Shown: positions 10,516 to 19,480 of the stretch, in pieces
Layout: each line of letters opens with the position of its first letter
How positions within the stretch are numbered: the first letter of the stretch is position 1
Assembly (NCBI GenBank): GCA_004010535.1
Contig: RQYE01000008.1
Coordinates: 49,136-113,135, forward strand
Length of the DNA: 64,000 nucleotides
Reading direction: 5' to 3'
Origin: Coriobacteriales bacterium OH1046
Lineage (GTDB): Bacteria > Actinomycetota > Coriobacteriia > Coriobacteriales > Atopobiaceae
Position numbers and translations under genes: made by a program
The notes under the pieces: model-generated
Databases searched by the model: none
What the model was told of the DNA's origin: nothing
The model's input: the letters and a program-made list of their open reading frames with translations, nothing else

Positions 10516-12951
10516 CTATGCCTGGACCGCCGTCAGGACGGGCACGCAGTACTTCGCGGTGCGCTCATCCTCGATCTTGCCCGCGTAGTTCAGGCCGAAG
10601 CCGAAGTCGTAGGCGTTGCCGTCGGCATCGACGTAGACGTCCATGTCGCGGGATGTGTCCTCGAGCTGCTTCTCGACCGCGACCATGTCGAGCGGCATCT
10701 GCATGGGCAGGAGTCCGGAGGGCTCATCCTTGCCGGCGACGATACGGCAGGCGGCCTCGGTGGAGCCGGACATGGACACGAGGATGGCGTCGACCTCGGG
10801 CTCGAACTCGTGGACGCACATGGGCTGCGTGATATCGAGGATGACGATGCAGGGCTTGCCGGCCTCCTTGGCGAGCGCGGCGGCCTCGAGGATCTGGTCG
10901 AGCTGGGCTTCGTTGTTGACCATGGAGGACTTGCCGAAGTAGGAGCGGTTCTCCTGCGTGCCGTCGGCAAGCTTGTCGCCGGCGATGGAGGTCTTGCGCA
11001 CGAACTCGCTGTCGGCGGTGTAGGGACGGTATTGCACGGACAACGGGATGAACTCGCCGTTCTCGTCTTGGCCGCGACGGGATGATGCGTTCGCGGGTGC
11101 CGCCGCGCAGACGAGCACGCAATCGCAGTCGGCGATGTCGGCGGCGGTGAGGCGCGTGAGATCCTCGAGCGCGGGCGTGGGTTTGCCGTCGGCATCGGTT
11201 GGGCCGGTCAGAGTCTCGGCGAGGGTATCGGTCACGACCTCGAAGTACTTCTCGAGCGTGCCCTGGGTAAGCGGGAGCTCGCATTTGGCGGGGTTGTCGG
11301 TCCATCTGGCTACGCCCATGGAAGACGCGGTCTTGGAGGCGGCGGTGTAGCGCATGGGAACGTAGACCTTGGGCATGGCATCGCCCTCGGCGGCCTTGAG
11401 GGCGCCCTCGTGGTTCTTGAGCATGACGATGCCCTTGACTTGGGCGTCCAGAGCAGCGGCGATGGTCTCCTCGATGCCCTTGTCGATATCGGCACGCGCG
11501 GTGGCGACGGAGACGTAGGGATCCTCGAACAGGCCGGTGTTGAAGTAGCCCAGCAGCAGGCGCTTGGCGGAGGCGCGGAAGTTCTCCTCGGCCTTCTCCT
11601 CGCCCAGCTCGGCCTTCATATCCTCGTAGGCGCTCATGAGGAGCTGCGGGTCGTTGCAGCCGCCCATCTGATCGACACCCACCTCGACCGCCTTGGAGGC
11701 GCGCTTGGCAGGGTTCCAGACGCCGGTATCCTCGAGGCCCCAGCAGGTCCAGATGCCCTCGCCCGGATCGTTCAGGACCGCCCAGTCGGTGCAGGCGGCA
11801 CCCTCGAAGCCGAAACGCTCGCGCAGCAGGTCGGTGACCTTGTACTTGCTGAAGCCGGAACCCACGAGCTCGCCGTATGCCTCGTCCTCGCTGTAGGCGA
11901 TGGTGTAGGAGGTCATGATGGTGGCGGCGGTGCCGGTCTTGCCGTCGAGGTTGAAGGCGCCGTCCACGAAGGGGATCATGAGGGCCTCGAAGTTATCGGA
12001 GGGATAGACGGCGAACTTGCCGCCGTCGGTATGGCCCTCGCGACCGCCCTCGCCCGCACCCTCGGCGGGCCAGTGCTTGACCATCGAGACGAGCGAGCCG
12101 GTGCCCCAACCCTGATCCTCGCCGCTCTCGCTCACCGTGGACTGCAGGCCGTCGATGAGGGCGCGGCACATGTCGCGCGAGAGCGCGGGATCCTCGCCGA
12201 AGGTGCCGTTGAAGCGTGCCCAGCGCGGGTCGGTGGATATGTCGGTCTGGGGGCCGAGGAAGGTGGAGACGCCCATCTCGCGCATCTCCTTGGCGATGCC
12301 GGCACCCGCCTGCTTGGCGACCTGAGGGTCGAAGGTCGCGGCAAGCGCGAGGTTGCCCGGCCAGTTGGTGCAGTTCCTGCCGTTGCGCGGGTCGGATGAG
12401 AAGTTGATGGGGATCTTGTTCTCGGAACCCTCGACGTAGGCCTGCATGGCGTTGGAGAACGTCGCCTGCTTGAAGGCGGGATAGCTGGACATGGCGTTCA
12501 GGACGGCGCGGACGTTGCCGTCGAGGAAGGCCTTGCGCTCCTCGTTCACGAGGTCGTCATCGACGATCTCGCGCTGGTGGGCCGAGAAGCACATGAGGCC
12601 GGCGATCTGCTCGATGGAGATACGCTGCGCGAGATCCTCGGCACGCTCGTCGGCGGTCTTGCGCCAATCCTCGTAGGGAACGAGCTCGCCGGTGCCCTCG
12701 AAGTCCTTGAAGGCGTAGCCGTCGACCTCGATGAGCTTGAGGCCGGAATCGGGCGAATAGGAGAGCCGGGCGCCATCGCCGTTGTCGACGACGATGTAGC
12801 CGTCCTCGGTCGTGGTCTCGGTGTAGGATCCCGCGGAAGCTGCGGGGGAATCCCCTCCTTGGCCGGCATCGCCCGCGCACGCGCCGAGAGCGGCTGCGGT
12901 GGCGGCAGCGGATGCTGCGAGGAACTTCCTGCGCGACATGGAGTTGGACAT
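10516..12951 (-). CDS. Tat-exported lipoprotein, GH3 beta-glucosidase-like
   Basis: A protein of 811 aa. A twin-arginine signal (SRRKFLAASAA, Arg7-Arg8) ends in a lipobox (LGAC, Cys25), so it is probably folded in the cytoplasm, exported by Tat and anchored outside. The GH3 N-domain has KHWPAEG (292-298) and the nucleophile loop GAACTDWAV with Asp389. The C-terminal part (from about 500) is the GH3 alpha/beta-sandwich. It should release beta-linked glucose or similar units from glycans or glycosides; the exact linkage is unknown. AGGAAGG precedes the ATG at 12951. The two-component genes upstream on the same strand (108-base gap) may control it. Confidence 0.85.
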   Translation of the reverse strand: MSNSMSRRKFLAASAAATAAALGACAGDAGQGGDSPAASAGSYTETTTEDGYIVVDNGDGARLSYSPDSGLKLIEVDGYAFKDFEGTGELVPYEDWRKTADERAEDLAQRISIEQIAGLMCFSAHQREIVDDDLVNEERKAFLDGNVRAVLNAMSSYPAFKQATFSNAMQAYVEGSENKIPINFSSDPRNGRNCTNWPGNLALAATFDPQVAKQAGAGIAKEMREMGVSTFLGPQTDISTDPRWARFNGTFGEDPALSRDMCRALIDGLQSTVSESGEDQGWGTGSLVSMVKHWPAEGAGEGGREGHTDGGKFAVYPSDNFEALMIPFVDGAFNLDGKTGTAATIMTSYTIAYSEDEAYGELVGSGFSKYKVTDLLRERFGFEGAACTDWAVLNDPGEGIWTCWGLEDTGVWNPAKRASKAVEVGVDQMGGCNDPQLLMSAYEDMKAELGEEKAEENFRASAKRLLLGYFNTGLFEDPYVSVATARADIDKGIEETIAAALDAQVKGIVMLKNHEGALKAAEGDAMPKVYVPMRYTAASKTASSMGVARWTDNPAKCELPLTQGTLEKYFEVVTDTLAETLTGPTDADGKPTPALEDLTRLTAADIADCDCVLVCAAAPANASSRRGQDENGEFIPLSVQYRPYTADSEFVRKTSIAGDKLADGTQENRSYFGKSSMVNNEAQLDQILEAAALAKEAGKPCIVILDITQPMCVHEFEPEVDAILVSMSGSTEAACRIVAGKDEPSGLLPMQMPLDMVAVEKQLEDTSRDMDVYVDADGNAYDFGFGLNYAGKIEDERTAKYCVPVLTAVQA

Positions 12952-13058
12952 CTTATGGCCTTCCTTCCCTGAAATGGCCCGGAACGGGCATAAACCTTGT
13001 ATGCATTGTAGGAAGGGAAGGCCCGATGTTACTAGGCGCCGCGCACAGAATGCCTGTA

Positions 13059-14375
13059 TCAGTTCACAGCTTGTGGATCGGAAGAGGCCTCGGCTATGCA
13101 GGGTATGAGGATCGCAAGGGAGAAATGGCCGTTACCCGGCGTGATGACCATATTGCCGCCGAGGCGGTCGACGATCATGGCGATGCTCTTGAGGCCGAAT
13201 CCGTGGTAGCTTCCGTCATCCTTCGAGGTTGCAGGGAAACCGTCCCTGAGCTCGACGCTTCCTGCGCAGGTATTCTCGACGCTGATGCGGGCGAAGGAGC
13301 CCTGCCGCACGACATGGAGGCTGATCATGCGTTCCTCGGGGTCTGACAGCCGCTCGGTCGCCTCGATGGCATTGTCGAGCGCGTTGCCGAAGAGCGTGTA
13401 GAGATCGACCGTCCCGATGCCGGCGAGGCAGCCCCCGTCGACCATGCAGGTGAAGTCTATCGAGCGCCTCTCGCACAGCAGGCTCTTCTCGGTGAGCACG
13501 GTATCGAGCGCGGTATTGCCCGTATGCGTCGCGGAATCGTAGAACATGACAGCCTGCTCGAGCGCGCCGATCGTCTCATCGCGCTCGCTGCCCGCAGGCA
13601 TATCGCGCAGTGCGGCGATCTGATGCTTGAGATCGTGGCATTTGATGTTGATGAGGTCGACGTTCTCCTGCGAGAGCCGCTGCTGGCGCTCCCGCTCGAC
13701 CATCAGATGCTCCATGATCTGGCGCTCCTGCTCCATGGACGAGCGCTTGAACACGTCGAACTCGATCATGAGCAGCATGAGGTTGCAGAGGATGGCCAAG
13801 ATGGCCACGGGAGGCGCGAAGAGCCCGTCCATGCGCACCCACGTGTTGAGCACGTTGGTGACGAGCAGGGTGAGCACTGCGAACGAGAGCATGAAGACGT
13901 TGCTCACGTTGGGCTCGTGCCCGCGCGGATACCGCCGTGCGAGATAGGTGTAGACCAGGAAGGCGACGATGAGCGATAGGGCGAATTTGAAGAGGAAGAG
14001 CCTCGGTCCTTGGATGGGAAACGACGGGAAATAGCTGTCGATCCACCTGATATAGAAGATCAGGTTCTCCGTCGCATAGCCCGCAGCCCCGTAGAAGAGC
14101 GCGATGCGCTTGGAGCAGGAGAAGATCGCGTGGATCGTCGCAACCGAGGCGGCGAAGATGACCATGGTGGTGGCCGAGATGAACCATCCCATCCCGAAGG
14201 CATTGTTGATGGCGCGGGAATTGAAGGCCACGAGGAATGCGAGCGAGACGGAGATGGCATGCCCCGTGCCCCTTCTCAAGCCGAGCGTCGGCATGCAGAA
14301 GAGTATCTCGCAGGCGAACAGGATGGTGCTGAAGCACTCGATATGGGACCAGAGATGCAACCAAGACTCCAGCAC
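13059..14375 (-). CDS. GHKL sensor histidine kinase, AgrC/quorum-type
   Basis: A protein of 438 aa. The first 205 residues contain about six hydrophobic helices with no large external loop. Then comes a short coiled linker and the phosphoacceptor box KCHDLKHQ (His247). The ATPase N box is LFGNALDNAIEA, followed by GFGLKSI as the G box. This is the HPK10/AgrC-like layout, which often senses peptides or small molecules in the membrane. The start is GTG at 14375, with GGGGAGG upstream. It begins two bases after the stop of the LytTR regulator gene, so the pair is one operon. The signal is unknown. Confidence 0.85.
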   Translation of the reverse strand: MLESWLHLWSHIECFSTILFACEILFCMPTLGLRRGTGHAISVSLAFLVAFNSRAINNAFGMGWFISATTMVIFAASVATIHAIFSCSKRIALFYGAAGYATENLIFYIRWIDSYFPSFPIQGPRLFLFKFALSLIVAFLVYTYLARRYPRGHEPNVSNVFMLSFAVLTLLVTNVLNTWVRMDGLFAPPVAILAILCNLMLLMIEFDVFKRSSMEQERQIMEHLMVERERQQRLSQENVDLINIKCHDLKHQIAALRDMPAGSERDETIGALEQAVMFYDSATHTGNTALDTVLTEKSLLCERRSIDFTCMVDGGCLAGIGTVDLYTLFGNALDNAIEATERLSDPEERMISLHVVRQGSFARISVENTCAGSVELRDGFPATSKDDGSYHGFGLKSIAMIVDRLGGNMVITPGNGHFSLAILIPCIAEASSDPQAVN

Positions 14376-14377
14376 GG

Positions 14378-15079
14378 TCAGCCTCCCCTAGGCCGTGTGA
14401 GCGCGTCCATGAAGCTGCGCTTGCGTCCACGGCTCATCTTGAGCTCGTCCCCTCCCTCGACGGTCACCATATCCTGGCCGACGCTGATGACGCGTGCGAG
14501 ATTGACGAGGTAGCAGGCGTTGCAGAGCGCGAAGCCGAAGGGTTCGAGCGTGGTGCAGGCATGCTTGAGCGTGCCCCACGCCTCGAACGAGCCTCTCACG
14601 GTATGGTAGATGAGCTTATGGCCCATGACCTCGACATAGCTTATATCGGAGGTATCGGTGTAGCGCATGCCCTCGCGCGTGGCCACCGCTATACGGGAGT
14701 TGTTCTTGCGCGAAGCGGCCTCCGCCGCTCGGCGGAACTTGAAGGCGAACGAGGCGTAGCGCACCGGCTTCACGATGAAATCGAGGGCGCTCACCTCGTA
14801 TCCCTTGAGGGCGTATTGGGCCATGTTCGTCACGAAGATGATCTCGGAGCTCGCCCCCATGCCGCGCAGGAGCCGGGCGGTATCCATGCCGTTGAGGTCT
14901 TCCATCTCGATATCGAGCAGCACGATATCCTCGGTTGCGCCCGATGCGAGGAACTCCCTGCCGCCGGCATATCCGCTCACCGAGAAAGCCTCTCCGTTCT
15001 CATCGGAGAAGCGGGAGATCATCTCGGCGAGGTTCCGGCGCACAGCGGCCTCGTCATCGACGATGGCAACCCTCAGCAT
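14378..15079 (-). CDS. LytTR-family response regulator
   Basis: A protein of 233 aa. The receiver domain has acidic Asp8-Asp9, the phosphorylated Asp56 (VLLDIEMEDLNG) and the conserved Lys in FIVKPVRY. The C-terminal LytTR DNA-binding domain includes the segments RIAVATREGMRYTDTSDI and FALCNACYLVNLARV. It is partnered with the GHKL kinase encoded immediately downstream. Such regulators bind direct repeats upstream of target genes; the GH3 gene next in line is a candidate target, by position only. Confidence 0.88.
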   Translation of the reverse strand: MLRVAIVDDEAAVRRNLAEMISRFSDENGEAFSVSGYAGGREFLASGATEDIVLLDIEMEDLNGMDTARLLRGMGASSEIIFVTNMAQYALKGYEVSALDFIVKPVRYASFAFKFRRAAEAASRKNNSRIAVATREGMRYTDTSDISYVEVMGHKLIYHTVRGSFEAWGTLKHACTTLEPFGFALCNACYLVNLARVISVGQDMVTVEGGDELKMSRGRKRSFMDALTRPRGG

Positions 15080-15236
15080 GCATCCTCCTCCCGGACGTGG
15101 CCTTCAGGGTAGGGAGTGCAACGTGCTGGGAAGCCCACGCCCGCTGCATGCGCCACCCATCTTATAAGCAAGCATACCAATGCAGCAGCACGCTGCTCGC
15201 ACGATTTCCCAAACCGATCCGGGCAAATCCGCGAAA

Positions 15237-15446
15237 TCAGGCCACGGTCGCCTTGAAGCCCGCGCCCTCGACTGCAGCGACCAGTTTCCCGTCGCTCGCT
15301 ATCATGCCCGCCTCGAGCGTGGCCGTACCATCCTCGAGCGAGACCTCGACACTGCGGACGCCGGGGACGGCTTCGAGCGCGGCTTTGGTGGCGGCGACGC
15401 AATGCTGGCAGTGCATGCCCTCGACCTTGAGTTCGACGTTTCTCAT
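15237..15446 (-). CDS. copZ: CopZ-like copper chaperone (HMA domain)
   Basis: A protein of 69 aa made of one heavy-metal-associated domain, with the copper motif GMHCQHC (Cys13, Cys16) and the usual beta-alpha-beta pattern. It should carry Cu(I) in the cytoplasm and hand it to the ATPase encoded 45 bases upstream on the same strand. It is the last gene of the csoR-copA-copZ unit. Confidence 0.88.
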   Translation of the reverse strand: MRNVELKVEGMHCQHCVAATKAALEAVPGVRSVEVSLEDGTATLEAGMIASDGKLVAAVEGAGFKATVA

Positions 15447-15491
15447 GATATCCTCCTACCGTCCTTGGACCTATCCGGGAAGCATCCCCGG

Positions 15492-17804
15492 CTATCCGAC
15501 TCGACCGTCTGGGTATGGCTCCGGCTTCCAGAACCGGAGCCTGAGCGCATTGGTGACCACGAACACGCTCGAGAAGCCCATGGCGGCGGCACCGATCATG
15601 GGGTTCAAGGCGATGCCGAGCGGTGCGAGGACACCTGCCGCGACGGGGATGCAGATGGCATTGTAGAAGAGCGCCCAGAAGAGGTTCTGGCGGATGGTGC
15701 GCATGGTCGCACGCGAGAGCTCGACGGCATGGGCGGCATCCGAGAGGTCGGAGCGCATGAGCACGATGTCGGCGGATTCGATGGCGATGTCGGTGCCCGC
15801 GCCTATGGCGATGCCCACATCGGCACGCGCAAGGGCGGGGGCGTCGTTGATGCCGTCGCCTATCATGGCCACCTTGCCCCCCGCCGCTTGGAGCGCACGG
15901 ATCTTCTCCTCCTTCTGGCTGGGCAAGACCTCGGCGACCACCTCGTCGACGCCGATCCCTGAGGCGACGGCACGGGCCGTGCGCTCGGAGTCGCCGGTGA
16001 GCATGACGGTGCGCATGCCGAGGCGCTTGAGACGTGCGATGGCGGATGCGCTCGTCGCTTTGGCAGGATCGGCCACGGCGATGAGCCCGAGCATGCGCCC
16101 GCCTGAGGCGAAGAAGAGCGGGGTCTTGGCCTGATCGGCGAAACGCGCGGCGGCATCTTCCAGACCCGCGCCATCCACGCCGCCTTCGGCCATGAGGCGT
16201 ATGTTGCCGGCAAGGGCCTCACCATCGTCGACGATGGCCGCGAGCCCCGCGCCCTCGACCTGTCCGAAACCCTCGACCTTGGCATCGGCATCGATGCCGG
16301 GGGCGACCGCATCGACATGGCCCGTGATGGCCGCAGCCAGCGGATGCTCGCTCTTGCGCTCGAGCGCCGCAGCCACGCGCAAGAGCTCGGATTCGGTCGC
16401 ACCATCGGCCACCACGACGTCGGTCACGCGCGGGGCGCCCTCGGTGATGGTGCCGGTCTTATCGAGCACGGCGGTCGATACCGAGCACGCCGTCTCGAGC
16501 GACTCGGCATCTCTGATGAGGATGCCGTGGGCGGCGCCGCGGCCCGTACCCACCATGATGGCCGTGGGCGTGGCAAGGCCGAGGGCGCAGGGGCAGCTGA
16601 TCACGAGCACCGATACGGCGTGGGTGAGGGCAGCGGCGAAACCGTGCCCGACGGCGATCCATACGATGAGGGTGACGAGCGCGATGCCGATGACCACCGG
16701 GACGAACACGCCCGCGATACGATCGGCTTGGCGCTCGATGGGGGCCTTGGAGCCCGTGGCCTCGTCCACGAGGCGGATGATGCCGGCGAGCGTGGTGTCC
16801 TCCCCCACCGCGGTGGCCTCCATCGCGAACCAGCCGCGCGTGGAGACGGTCGCGCCGGTGACGGATGAGCCCACGCCCTTCTCGACGGGAATGGGCTCGC
16901 CGGTGATGGCGCTCTCGTCGATGAGCGCAGAGCCCTCGACCACGGTCCCGTCCACCGGCACGCGCTCGCCGGCACGCACGATGATGAGGTCGCCCACCTC
17001 GACCTGCTCGGTGGGGACGATCTGCTCGATGCCCGCGCGCACGACCGTGGCGGTCTTGGGTGCCAGATCCATGAGCGCGGTGATAGCGCCCGTGGTGCGG
17101 CCCTTCGCCCGCGCCTCGAAGAATTTGCCCAGCGTGATGAGGGTGAGGATCATCCCCGCAGAGTCGAAGTAGAGGTTGTGGAAGGCCGTGCGGACACCCT
17201 CGGCATCGCCCGATCCGAGCGAGATGGCCATACGGTAGATGCCCACGATGCTCCATGCGGCCGATGCGGCGGACCCGAGGGCGATGAGCGAATCCATGTT
17301 GGGCGCGGCGCGGAAGAGCGTCTTGAAGCCCATGATGAAGTAGCGGCGATTGGCGAAGAGGACAGGCGCACAGAGCAGGAGCTGCGTGAGGGCGGCCGCC
17401 ATCATGCCCTCCGTACCCGCAAGGGCGGCAGGCTGCGGCCAGCCGAACATAGGCCCCATGGCCACATAGAACAGCGGCACCGAGAAGACCGCCGAGATGA
17501 TGAGCTGGCGGCGCTTCTCCTCGATGGCCTGCTCGGCAAGGACGGAGGGGTCCGCCGAGGCGGCACGCGCGGCCCGGGCGGACGAGCCATGCGCAACGCG
17601 CGGCCGCGCCCCGTAGCCCGCCTTCCCGATAGCCTCGATCACCTGGGAGCGGATCTCGTCCGAGCCATCGTAGACGAGCTCCATCGAGTTCTTGAGCAGG
17701 TTGACGTTGGCCTCCTCCACGCCCGCGACCGCAGACGCGACGCTCCCCACGCGCGCGGAGCACGCGGCGCAGGTCATGCCCGTGATATCGAACGTCTCCC
17801 TCAT
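15492..17804 (-). CDS. copA: Copper-exporting P1B-type ATPase CopA
   Basis: A protein of 770 aa. It has one N-terminal HMA domain (GMTCAAC, Cys12 and Cys15), eight predicted membrane helices, the ion-channel motif SCPCALG (about residue 400) and the phosphorylation site DKTGTITEG (about 447). The hinge motif is MIGDGINDAPAL. The CPC motif indicates Cu+/Ag+ export. The ATG at 17804 (MRETFDITG) matches the usual HMA start; a second ATG five codons earlier is possible. It starts 8 bases after the stop of csoR, and copper-induced derepression by CsoR is expected. Confidence 0.93.
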   Translation of the reverse strand: MRETFDITGMTCAACSARVGSVASAVAGVEEANVNLLKNSMELVYDGSDEIRSQVIEAIGKAGYGARPRVAHGSSARAARAASADPSVLAEQAIEEKRRQLIISAVFSVPLFYVAMGPMFGWPQPAALAGTEGMMAAALTQLLLCAPVLFANRRYFIMGFKTLFRAAPNMDSLIALGSAASAAWSIVGIYRMAISLGSGDAEGVRTAFHNLYFDSAGMILTLITLGKFFEARAKGRTTGAITALMDLAPKTATVVRAGIEQIVPTEQVEVGDLIIVRAGERVPVDGTVVEGSALIDESAITGEPIPVEKGVGSSVTGATVSTRGWFAMEATAVGEDTTLAGIIRLVDEATGSKAPIERQADRIAGVFVPVVIGIALVTLIVWIAVGHGFAAALTHAVSVLVISCPCALGLATPTAIMVGTGRGAAHGILIRDAESLETACSVSTAVLDKTGTITEGAPRVTDVVVADGATESELLRVAAALERKSEHPLAAAITGHVDAVAPGIDADAKVEGFGQVEGAGLAAIVDDGEALAGNIRLMAEGGVDGAGLEDAAARFADQAKTPLFFASGGRMLGLIAVADPAKATSASAIARLKRLGMRTVMLTGDSERTARAVASGIGVDEVVAEVLPSQKEEKIRALQAAGGKVAMIGDGINDAPALARADVGIAIGAGTDIAIESADIVLMRSDLSDAAHAVELSRATMRTIRQNLFWALFYNAICIPVAAGVLAPLGIALNPMIGAAAMGFSSVFVVTNALRLRFWKPEPYPDGRVG

Positions 17805-17811
17805 AGCTTCC

Positions 17812-18114
17812 TCACGCAAACCTCTTCAGGAGGTCCATGACCTCGGCGATCACCTCGATATTGCCGGCCTGCACCTGCTCGACCACGCAGGTCTCGAGAT
17901 GATCCTGCATGACCATGCGCGAGATGGCGGCGACGGCCTTCTCGACGGCGGCGAGCTGGATGAGCACGTCGCCGCAATAGCGGTCTTCCCCGATCATGGC
18001 CCTGATGCCGCCGAGCTGGCCGATCACCCGGTTGATGCGCTTCTCGACATCGTGCTTGAGCTCGTCGGAGCGCGGGGTATGCTTGCGGTGGCAGCAGCTC
18101 GCCTGATCGGTCAT
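17812..18114 (-). CDS. csoR: Copper-sensing repressor CsoR
   Basis: A protein of 100 aa. The all-helical CsoR/RcnR fold is recognisable (KRINRVIGQLGGIRAMI). The copper ligands are present with exactly the CsoR spacing: Cys47, His72 and Cys76 (EDRYCGDV, DHLETCV). Cu(I) binding releases the repressor from DNA. GAGGAGGAG precedes the ATG at 18114. Its own promoter region contains a classical CsoR operator (18151-18168), so the operon is self-regulated. Confidence 0.93.
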   Translation of the reverse strand: MTDQASCCHRKHTPRSDELKHDVEKRINRVIGQLGGIRAMIGEDRYCGDVLIQLAAVEKAVAAISRMVMQDHLETCVVEQVQAGNIEVIAEVMDLLKRFA

Positions 18115-18150
18115 GATGCAGCTCCTCCTCATCCCTTCCGTACTGGTGAT

Positions 18151-18168
18151 TATACCCCCATAGGGTAT
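18151..18168. promoter_or_regulatory. CsoR operator
   Basis: The minus strand reads ATACCCTATGGGGGTATA, a G-tract pseudo-palindrome of the type bound by CsoR in Bacillus and staphylococci. It lies 37 bases upstream of csoR and should cover the operon promoter. Confidence 0.85.
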
Positions 18169-18175
18169 CTCTCAA

Positions 18176-18211
18176 ACACGGGGAATGCACGGAAAGGACC
18201 GTCCCCCGTGT
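18176..18211. repeat. Short inverted repeat with REP-like GGACCGTCCCCC core
   Basis: ACACGGGG at 18176-18183 pairs with CCCCGTGT at 18204-18211 across 20 bases. The inner GGACCGTCCCCCGTGT resembles the GGACNGTCCCC-type cores of RAYT-associated REP sequences and the larger palindromes further right. It may be a degenerate relative. Confidence 0.4.
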
Positions 18212-18307
18212 GCACCGCGTTCCGCAAGAACAGGGTACCGGGGACTCGGAACACCCGGAAACGATGGAGGAAGCGGCGCGGCACCGCCGCCGCGCCCCCA
18301 TGATCGG

Positions 18308-19366
18308 CTAGAGCTGGACGGTGCTCTCGCCGTGGATATCCATCATGTATGCCCGCCCGGTTTCCTCGTCGAGGAAGAAGATGTAGCCCTCCGCCACGCA
18401 GATGCTGTTCACCTCGCGTTCCGACAGCACGTTGCCGCCGGAGCTGCCGAGCTCAGAGCGGAACAGGCTCAGGCCGTTGCTCGAGCTCCTGCCGATGATG
18501 CCCCACGAGCTGATCGTGGGATCGTAGATGCCATCGAACAGCACGCTGTGGTCCGCGAGCGTCTCGGCATTCATCATATGCAGGTGGCAGTCCGCCAGAT
18601 TGTTGTACATGATCCAACCATCGGAGGCCGTGATGGAATCGACCGCATCCTCGGTGAGCTTGGCCATCTCGCTGCCATCGTAGTTGGCGCGGTAGAGGCA
18701 GCCCCGGTCGTCGTCGTTGGACCAGTACATCTTCCCATTCCAGAATGTGAGGTAGTAGGGTTCCGCGAGATCGCCCTCGTAGCGGATATCCTTGCCCGTG
18801 AGATCCATGCTGTAGAGCTTGAGGTTGTCGAGGGAATTCTTGAAGTAGATGCGCCCGTCGACGATGCACATATCCTCGAGGGTGCCGATGTAGAGGTCGG
18901 TGTTATCGGGATCTTGGCTGCGCACCGCCGTTGTAGCCCTCGACCGTGTCGAAGACGGCTTGGATCGCCTGCTCGACGGGATCGTCGGAGACCGCTTGCC
19001 CGGGCATCTCGGGCTCGGCCTTCTCCACGATCTCTCCCGTGACGACATCGACCGTGTAGGAGAAGGGCCCGTATTCGGAGTCGAAGGTCACGGTGCGCCT
19101 GCCGTCCTGTGCAAGACCCACCTTGACATTCGTCGCGATCGCCAGATCGATCGGGCATGCCTCCTCGACGATAGCGAGGATGGCATCGGAGTCGAGCTCC
19201 CCGCTTTGCCCCGCTGCCTGGTTCCCGCCGGGCTGCTCGCTGGCTATGCCCGTCTGCGCGCCGTCCGCCACAGGTTCCTGCGTCGAGGTCCCCCGCAGGC
19301 GGCAAGACCTAGGCTGAGCGCGAGGACGCACGCGGCGATCGATGGTCCCATGCGCTTCTTATCCAT
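18308..19366 (-). pseudogene. PepSY plus DUF5050-type lipoprotein, two frameshifts
   Basis: Read with two corrections, this is one lipoprotein gene. Frame 1 from the ATG at 19366 gives a signal peptide with lipobox LGLAAC. After a run of five G (about 19290) the frame must move, as if one G were missing, to continue GTSTQEPVADGAQTG and a PepSY-like domain (FGPFSYT-type strands, DVVTGEIVEKAE). Near 18920 it must shift back, as if one base were inserted, to enter SQDPDNTDLYIGTLEDMCI and a DUF5050 beta-propeller-like region ending at 18308. The two shifts compensate. Either the gene is truly broken or the assembly has indels, as the poly-G site suggests. The intact protein would sit on the cell surface; function unknown. 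Confidence 0.7.
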
Positions 19367-19480
19367 AGCGCGTCCCCTCCTCGTAGACCGTGATACCGTG
19401 GACCGTACGTCTTTCCGTGTATACCCGGTAGCTCGGAACGCTCCCTGCGGATTGTCTTCAATAAGCGACCAACGCCCAAT

